From positions 1 to 12,191 of the forward strand of contig JAFGQQ010000289.1 of NCBI GenBank assembly GCA_016935595.1: a stretch of DNA of 12,191 nucleotides, given 5' to 3'. The stretch comes from Bacteroidales bacterium (GTDB lineage: Bacteria > Bacteroidota > Bacteroidia > Bacteroidales > UBA10428). Below the pieces are notes generated by a model. That model was not told where the DNA came from. It saw only the letters and a list, made by a program, of their open reading frames with translations, and did no database searches. The position numbers were made by a program, and so were the translations under genes. Shown one piece after another: positions 6,787 to 12,191 of this stretch (the stretch's first letter is position 1; each line of letters opens with the position of its first letter).

Positions 6787-9213
6787 TTAAACATTCGCAA
6801 CCTGCATAATATCACCGAAAACTCCTGCAGCAGTTACATCAGCTCCTGCCCCATATCCGCGTATTATCATGGGTTGCTCTTTATAACGTGTAGTGGTTAA
6901 AAGTACAATATTATTTGAACCTACCAGAGGATATGATGGATGGGTTGAATCAACTTCTTTTAACTCAACTGATGCTTTTCCATTATTTAAGGAGGCTACA
7001 AATCTCCATTTTTTGTTTTGCTTTTCAAGCTGTTTACGTCTTTTTTCAAATTCAGCATCCTGTTTCTTAACGTTAATCCAGAAGTCATTGAGAGAACCTT
7101 CAAAACATTCTTCAGGAAGAAATCCTTTCACTTCAACGTCCTTTTGTTCAAGTTTATACCCAGATTCGCGTGAAAGTATTAATATTTTCCGTACAACATC
7201 AATTCCGCTTAAATCAATTCGTGGATCAGGTTCTGAAAATCCTTTTTCCTGTGCCAATTTAATTGCCTTGCTTAATGGAACATTTTCAGAAATTTCATTG
7301 AAAACAAAATTAAGTGTACCGGATAAAACAGCCTCGATCTTTAAAATTTCATCACCACTATTAATCAGGTTATTAATGGTATTAATTATAGGCAAGCCAG
7401 CTCCCACATTAGTTTCATACATAAATCTTGCATTATGGTCGAGAGCAGTTTTTTTAAGTTTTAAATATAAATTAAGGTCAGATGAACAGGCTATTTTATT
7501 TGCAGCCACAACTGAAATAAAATTTGATAACAACACCTCATATTGAGAAGCCACATCTTTACTCGCAGTACAATCGACGAAAATACTATTTCGTAAATTC
7601 ATGCTAATTAGCTCATTAACAAAAGCTTTTAAATTAACGGCTTTTCCGTATTTACCAAGTTCTTCAATACACGAAACAAAATCAATACCATTTTTTCGAA
7701 TCAGCATTTTGCTAATATCAGCAAGTCCTATCAGGTTTATCCGTAACCTGTAATTATTCACTAATTTATTTTGTTGTAGTTTAAGTTGTTTTAGCAATGC
7801 TCCTCCAACAATACCTGTACCTATCATAAATAAATGAATTTCTTTATAATTTGAAAGAAAAAAGCTTTCATGAATAACATTTAATGCTTTTTTCAGTTCG
7901 GCTTTTTTAATTACTATCGAAATATTCAATTCTGAAGAACCCTGTGCAATTCCAATAACATTAATACCGTTTTTTCCCAAAGACTGGAAAACATTTCCTG
8001 AAATACCTGGCGTATGGCGCATTTTTTCACCTACAACAGCAATAATTGCCAGTTCTTTTTCAATATCAGTAATTATTTCATGTTTTAACGAAATTTCAGC
8101 TTTAAATTCTTCATTAATCGCTGCAATTGCATTCTTTGTATCATCTGTTGATACTGCGAATGAAATGGAATATTCGGATGAAGCCTGGGTTATAAAAATA
8201 ACATTAACATCATTTCTGGCCAGGCTGCTGAATAACCTTCCTGAAATTCCTTTTACGCCAACCATTCCCGGGCCATGGATAGTAATTAAACTAATTTCAC
8301 CAATAGAAGAAACTCCTTTAATTATATGATCATCATCTCCTGCATAGTCTGATATTATTGTACCTTCGGCTTTCATATCAAAAGCATTCCTGATCCTTAT
8401 TTTAATTTTTTCATTATAGGCAGGTTGAATAGTCGGAGTATAAATAACTTTTGCCCCAAAATGCGATAATTCCATAGCTTCAGCATAAGAAAGGTTTTTA
8501 ACTGCTATCGCTTTTTCAACAATTTTAGGATCAGCAGTCATGAACCCATCCACATTTGTCCATATCACAAGTTCATCAGCCTTAATTGCAGCAGCAATAA
8601 CAGAAGCACTGTAATCGGAACCACCCCTGCCTACAGTTGTTGTGTTGTTCTCGGCATCACTTCCAATAAACCCCGGAATAACAGGGATTTTGTCCAAAGC
8701 CGCAATATGCTTTACTATTAGCTTTTTACTTGTATTAAAATCAATTCTGGCTTTACTAAAATTAGTATCGGTTTTTATAATTTTTTTTGAATCGATAAAT
8801 ACACTGTTAGGAATAAACTCAGATATGATTAAAGCAGAAATATATTCACCAAAACCCAATACTTTATCTTTAATTTTCAATGGCAGAAAATTTAAGAGAT
8901 AAATGCCGTTCAGATTATCTTCCAATTCAATAATATGCGGGTTAATTAAATCAAAAACTTTTTGGCATTCATTTTTATTAAAGAGATTATTAATGATTTC
9001 ATGAATATAACTAATGTAATCCTTAAGATCTTTTCTATAATCATCCTTCTTTTTTGAGGCTTTCTCAGACAGGTTAATCAAAATATCCGTCGATGTGCCA
9101 AAAGCTGAAATAATAACTGCGATTTCTTCGTTATAACCTTCAATTATTTTTTTAACGTTTTTAATATCATGGGCATGGCGAAGTACAGACCCTCCAAATT
9201 TTAATACTCTCAT
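6787..9213 (-). CDS. thrA: Bifunctional aspartate kinase / homoserine dehydrogenase I
   Basis: The 808-residue fusion (E. coli ThrA has 820) catalyses the first and third steps from aspartate to homoserine, toward threonine, methionine and, by the kinase step, lysine. It acts in the cytoplasm. The kinase domain (residues 1 to about 290) has KFGG at 6-9, FGEYIS with E123, and VGRGGSD at 194-200. Two ACT regulatory domains follow (about 305-450; GPGMVGVKGISGRLF and HTPGISGNVFQSLG), so feedback control by threonine is likely by family. The dehydrogenase half has the nucleotide-binding GTGIVGG (465-471), DCTASKD, AANK near 570-573, ETNVGAGLP near 600-608, and DLSGIDVVRKILILSRES. The C-terminus is complete. 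One oddity: the usual KFGGTSV reads KFGGSVL here, one residue short. The gene stands alone: thrB and thrC, often next to it, are not in the window, and the downstream gene is convergent. The start at 9213 places the KFGG motif normally. Confidence 0.97.
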   Translation of the reverse strand: MRVLKFGGSVLRHAHDIKNVKKIIEGYNEEIAVIISAFGTSTDILINLSEKASKKKDDYRKDLKDYISYIHEIINNLFNKNECQKVFDLINPHIIELEDNLNGIYLLNFLPLKIKDKVLGFGEYISALIISEFIPNSVFIDSKKIIKTDTNFSKARIDFNTSKKLIVKHIAALDKIPVIPGFIGSDAENNTTTVGRGGSDYSASVIAAAIKADELVIWTNVDGFMTADPKIVEKAIAVKNLSYAEAMELSHFGAKVIYTPTIQPAYNEKIKIRIRNAFDMKAEGTIISDYAGDDDHIIKGVSSIGEISLITIHGPGMVGVKGISGRLFSSLARNDVNVIFITQASSEYSISFAVSTDDTKNAIAAINEEFKAEISLKHEIITDIEKELAIIAVVGEKMRHTPGISGNVFQSLGKNGINVIGIAQGSSELNISIVIKKAELKKALNVIHESFFLSNYKEIHLFMIGTGIVGGALLKQLKLQQNKLVNNYRLRINLIGLADISKMLIRKNGIDFVSCIEELGKYGKAVNLKAFVNELISMNLRNSIFVDCTASKDVASQYEVLLSNFISVVAANKIACSSDLNLYLKLKKTALDHNARFMYETNVGAGLPIINTINNLINSGDEILKIEAVLSGTLNFVFNEISENVPLSKAIKLAQEKGFSEPDPRIDLSGIDVVRKILILSRESGYKLEQKDVEVKGFLPEECFEGSLNDFWINVKKQDAEFEKRRKQLEKQNKKWRFVASLNNGKASVELKEVDSTHPSYPLVGSNNIVLLTTTRYKEQPMIIRGYGAGADVTAAGVFGDIMQVANV

Positions 9214-9274
9214 AATTCAATACTAATAGTAATTTCAGAAAATAAAAATAGTCTTTTTTTAAATGTAATTCATA

Positions 9275-9303
9275 CAAAGTAACATTTATATTAAAAATCA
9301 CAA
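9275..9303 (-). promoter_or_regulatory. Candidate thrA promoter (TTG / TTACTTTG)
   Basis: On the minus strand TTG (9301-9303) is followed after 18 bases by TTACTTTG (9275-9282), a 7-of-8 match to TAnnTTTG, at about the spacing of Bacteroidetes -33/-7 promoters. It lies 61 bases ahead of the thrA ATG. No threonine- or isoleucine-rich leader peptide is visible between it and thrA. The divergent GH27 promoter must share this 157-bp spacer, but I could not place it. Confidence 0.35.
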
Positions 9304-9370
9304 CATTAATTCTATAATTCTTGCTTCTTATAATTAGTTTTACCATACAAATATTTTAAACTACAATAAC

Positions 9371-10582
9371 ATGAAAAAAGCTGCAATTATCTATTTATTT
9401 CTGACATTATTTGTAACACCATTTACATCTTTTTCGCAAAAATTTGAAAATTTGGCATTGACTCCTCCTATGGGCTGGAACAGCTGGAATAAATATGCCT
9501 GTGATGTTAGTGAAGATTTGATTAAAGAAATGGCCGATGCCATAGTGTCAAGCGGGATGAAAGAAGCAGGATATGAATATATTGTAATTGACGACTGCTG
9601 GCAGATTGGAAGGGACAGCGCCGGAAATATTATTCCCGATCCTGACAGGTTTCCTTCAGGAATGAAAGCCTTAGCCGATTATATTCATTCGAAAGGATTA
9701 AAATTTGGGTTATACTCTGATGCCGGCATGACAACCTGTGCAGGAAGGCCAGGAAGCCGCGGTTATGAGTTTCAGGATGCAAGGACTTATGCAAGCTGGG
9801 GAGTTGATTACTTAAAATACGACTGGTGTGCTACAGGTACCCAAAATGCACCCGCATCCTTTAAAACAATGAGGGATGCATTGTATAAAGCCGGTCGCCC
9901 GATTGTTTTTAGTATTTGTGAGTGGGGAACATATGAGCCCTGGAAATGGGGGCCGGAAATAGGCCATTTGTGGAGAACAACCGGCGATATATATCATTGT
10001 TATGATTGTATCAGAAGCCATGGGACATGGGTTTCGCAAGGATGGGCTGTTATTCTCGATTCGCAGGAAAAACTAAGGGAATATGCCGGGCCTGGCCATT
10101 GGAACGATCCTGACATGATGGAAGTAGGTAACGGAATGAGTGTAAATGAAGACAGGGCACATTTTACCTTATGGTGCATGTTGGCGGCCCCTTTAATTGC
10201 TGGTAACGATATTGCCAATATGAGCAAAGAAACGAAAGAAATACTCACAAATAAAGAAGCCATTGTAATTAACCAGGATATTAAAGGGATTCAGGGATAT
10301 AGGTACTATTCAACCAAAAAGCTTGAAATATGGGTTAAACCATTGGCAAATGATGAATTGGCATTCTGCTTTTTTAACCGCAGCGATGTACCACAAAACA
10401 TAGATTTTGACTGGAAAAAACAAAGAGTCGATGACGGTATTTCAAAAACAGATATCTATCTGGATAAAACTGAATATAAAGTAAAGGATATTTGGGGCAA
10501 TAAGGACCTTGGAACTACAAAAACCCCATTAAAAACAACCGTTCCTCCCCATGACGTGATATTAATCAGATTGTCAAAATAA
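9371..10582 (+). CDS. GH27 alpha-galactosidase, secreted
   Basis: The 403-residue product is a full-length GH27 enzyme, which cleaves terminal alpha-galactose with retention of configuration. Residues 1-22 are a signal peptide (MKKAAIIYLFLTLFVTPFTSFSQ region). The barrel starts with PPMGWNSWN (32-40), then IVIDDCWQ with D74 and D75, GLKFGLYSDAG, GVDYLKYDWC with D151 as nucleophile, SICEWG, and WRTTGDI with D206 as acid/base. GPGHWNDPDMMEVGNG and the C-terminal antiparallel beta domain (about 305-403) are complete. Some GH27 members act on beta-L-arabinopyranose instead, so galactose is the likely but not the only possible target. The stop is 20 bp before an SGNH hydrolase gene, a spacing that suggests one operon. 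Next to GH115 and GH3 it fits removal of galactosyl decorations from hemicellulose. Confidence 0.95.
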   Translation: MKKAAIIYLFLTLFVTPFTSFSQKFENLALTPPMGWNSWNKYACDVSEDLIKEMADAIVSSGMKEAGYEYIVIDDCWQIGRDSAGNIIPDPDRFPSGMKALADYIHSKGLKFGLYSDAGMTTCAGRPGSRGYEFQDARTYASWGVDYLKYDWCATGTQNAPASFKTMRDALYKAGRPIVFSICEWGTYEPWKWGPEIGHLWRTTGDIYHCYDCIRSHGTWVSQGWAVILDSQEKLREYAGPGHWNDPDMMEVGNGMSVNEDRAHFTLWCMLAAPLIAGNDIANMSKETKEILTNKEAIVINQDIKGIQGYRYYSTKKLEIWVKPLANDELAFCFFNRSDVPQNIDFDWKKQRVDDGISKTDIYLDKTEYKVKDIWGNKDLGTTKTPLKTTVPPHDVILIRLSK

Positions 10583-10602
10583 TAAATACTAAACATAAAA
10601 AT

Positions 10603-12191
10603 ATGAAAAACAATAGATTATCATTACTTAATGTTGTGCTAATATTCATTTCAACAACATTTTCAGTTTATTCATCTGCTAACATAAATGGTTACGACAC
10701 TTCACGCATTTATAAGGTAATGGCCAAAGCAAAAAATGGCGAAGATGTTAAAATTGCTGTTTTTGGCGGGTCAATTACTGCCGGAAGCCTTGCTTCAAGC
10801 GAAAGCAAACGTTGGGCTAACCTTGTAACCGACTGGTGGAAAAATACATTTTCCGAAAGCAACATCTCTTTGTTAAATGCCGGTATTGGAGGAACTGGTT
10901 CTGATATTGGCGTACACAGGTTGTATGACGATGTTTTGGTTCATAATCCGGATTTAGTTATTGTCGAATTTGCAGTTAATGATGCCGGAATAAATTCTAC
11001 TTATGTCCGGCAAATGATGGAAGGAATTGTTCGCCAGTGCTATATGAATAAAGTTGCTGTTATGTTTATCTTATTAAAAATGGAAACTATGGGAACTGCG
11101 CAGGCCGATCATAAAATAGTCGGAGACTATTACATGCTTCCTATGGTAAGCTGGGCCGATTTAATTGATGCTGCCGTTGCAGAAAATGGGAAAGTATTAC
11201 AAAATGTTTTTGGGGATTCAGATGGCAATGGTTCGGGCGTACACCCAAACGATGCCGGTATGCAATATATTGCCGATTTTTTAATTGATGAGTTTGAAAT
11301 TATGTACTCAAATCTTCCCGAAGATGCTGCAAATATAGTAATTCCGGATACACTTCCTGCCCCGTTAATTTCTGATAATTATGATAAAACATATAAATAT
11401 AACAACAAAACATTAGTTGCAGCATCAAATTCCGGTTGGGTAACATCAGGAAATGGCTGGATAGCCGAAAAGCCCGGTGATGAAATATCATTTGTTGTTG
11501 ACGGAAATGCCGTTTCATTAATCTATTCGCGTCATAACGATTCTTTTCGCGGAAAAGCTGAAGTTTGGGTTGATGATAAAACACCCCAAAAACTTGACGC
11601 ATACTGGACACAAACCTGGGGCCCTGCAAATGTTTTTTGCCTTGTAGCCGAAGGACTTGACAGTGGCCAACATACACTGCATGTTAAAATAATTAAAGAA
11701 AGCACAACAGGCAACGAACGCCATTACTTCCAGATTTTAAATGTTTTAAAAGCAGGCAACATTGTAACCCTTGCCCCTATTGCAAAAGCAGGCGATTCTA
11801 AAAAAATTGTTATCGGAACCGATATTTCACTTGATGGTTCGGATAGCTTCGACCCCGACAGTACAACCGATAATATTACCTACACCTGGGCAATTGTATC
11901 TGCGCCAAACAATAGCGCTGCTGTATTAAGCAGTAATTCAGCGGAAACTTCTTCAATTACACCCGACATGGAAGGTTATTATAAGATTGGCCTTATTGTG
12001 AATGATGGTATTTATAATAGTGTGCAAAATGTTATCACCATTCATGCTGTTGAAACTAATTCAGCCCCTTTAGCCGATGCCGGTGCGGATGCATTTAGTC
12101 TGCCTAATGAGTATTATGAACTAAATGGTTCGAACAGCAGCGATCCTGATGGAGATCCGTTAGATTATAAATGGAGGGTTATTTCCTATCC
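10603..12191 (+). CDS. Secreted SGNH/GDSL hydrolase with beta-rich module and PKD repeats, C-terminus outside window
   Basis: From ATG at 10603 there are 529 open codons to the window edge, without a stop. A signal peptide covers about residues 1-27. The SGNH hydrolase domain (about 45-240) shows block I FGGSITAG with nucleophile S57, NAGIGGTGSDIG with the block II Gly, FAVND with N126, and SGVHPNDAG with H214. Three residues before that His, where the catalytic Asp is expected (DxxH), there is S211; D205 and D207 lie nearby. A beta-rich, possibly sugar-binding module follows (about 260-385, NSGWVTSGNGW to YFQILNVLKAG), then one PKD-like domain (about 390-485, GSDSFDPDS) and the start of a second (from about 487, GSNSSDPDGD). 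Such enzymes are often carbohydrate esterases such as acetylxylan esterases, which fits the GH27 gene 20 bp upstream. The ester substrate is inferred, and a binding rather than catalytic role is possible if the Asp is really lost. More PKD repeats or a secretion tag may lie beyond the edge. Confidence 0.88.
   Translation, partial: MKNNRLSLLNVVLIFISTTFSVYSSANINGYDTSRIYKVMAKAKNGEDVKIAVFGGSITAGSLASSESKRWANLVTDWWKNTFSESNISLLNAGIGGTGSDIGVHRLYDDVLVHNPDLVIVEFAVNDAGINSTYVRQMMEGIVRQCYMNKVAVMFILLKMETMGTAQADHKIVGDYYMLPMVSWADLIDAAVAENGKVLQNVFGDSDGNGSGVHPNDAGMQYIADFLIDEFEIMYSNLPEDAANIVIPDTLPAPLISDNYDKTYKYNNKTLVAASNSGWVTSGNGWIAEKPGDEISFVVDGNAVSLIYSRHNDSFRGKAEVWVDDKTPQKLDAYWTQTWGPANVFCLVAEGLDSGQHTLHVKIIKESTTGNERHYFQILNVLKAGNIVTLAPIAKAGDSKKIVIGTDISLDGSDSFDPDSTTDNITYTWAIVSAPNNSAAVLSSNSAETSSITPDMEGYYKIGLIVNDGIYNSVQNVITIHAVETNSAPLADAGADAFSLPNEYYELNGSNSSDPDGDPLDYKWRVISY

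Noticed and set aside
6893..7546. 217-codon open frame on the plus strand
   Set aside because: It lies wholly antisense to conserved homoserine dehydrogenase codons, and its Ser/Phe/Leu-rich product resembles no family. It is a shadow of thrA.
9214..9370. Threonine attenuator or riboswitch ahead of thrA
   Set aside because: The leader has no Thr/Ile-rich short peptide, no strong terminator hairpin and no recognisable riboswitch core. Only promoter-like elements were seen.
11300..11724. Minus-strand open frames of 60 to 125 codons
   Set aside because: They are antisense to the SGNH hydrolase gene, whose plus-strand frame runs unbroken from 10603 to the edge. No protein family is recognisable in them.

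Overview
The window looks like a piece of a Bacteroidetes (Bacteroidota) chromosome, probably a polysaccharide-degrading environmental or gut lineage. The signs are AT-rich DNA, secreted enzymes whose signal peptides end in ...AQ or ...SQ, no obvious Shine-Dalgarno sequences, sequences resembling the Bacteroidetes promoter (TAnnTTTG), a fused aspartokinase-homoserine dehydrogenase, and a cluster of hemicellulose-active enzymes. The genus cannot be fixed from the sequence.

Layout from left to right: (1) a GH3 glycosidase on the minus strand, starting at 1564 and running off the left edge; (2) a divergent AT-rich spacer; (3) a tagaturonate-epimerase-family (UxaE-like) protein on the plus strand, 1827-3065; (4) a 408-bp spacer with a perfect 12-bp hairpin and, nearer the next gene, an inverted/direct repeat set that looks like an operator; (5) a large GH115 alpha-glucuronidase, 3474-6419; (6) a 367-bp convergent spacer filled with two kinds of short-period repeat (8 bp and 7 bp) and duplicated GC-rich hairpins; (7) a complete bifunctional aspartokinase/homoserine dehydrogenase (thrA) on the minus strand, 6787-9213; (8) a plus-strand pair made of a GH27 alpha-galactosidase (9371-10582) and, 20 bp later, an SGNH hydrolase with a beta-rich module and PKD repeats that runs off the right edge.

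Taken together, GH3, GH115, GH27 and a possible esterase fit the removal of side chains and breakdown of a decorated glucuronoxylan or similar hemicellulose, and the uronate-epimerase homologue would handle a released uronic acid inside the cell. No SusC/SusD pair, regulator or transporter is visible, so calling this a complete polysaccharide utilization locus would go beyond the data. thrA is a housekeeping gene lying between the carbohydrate genes.

I found no defence system, phage, transposase, CRISPR or RNA gene. The less ordinary items are the composite repeat spacer at 6505-6784, the operator-like repeats ahead of the GH115 gene, the short UxaE homologue beside an alpha-glucuronidase, a missing catalytic-position Asp in the SGNH enzyme, and a one-residue-short KFGG motif in the aspartokinase.
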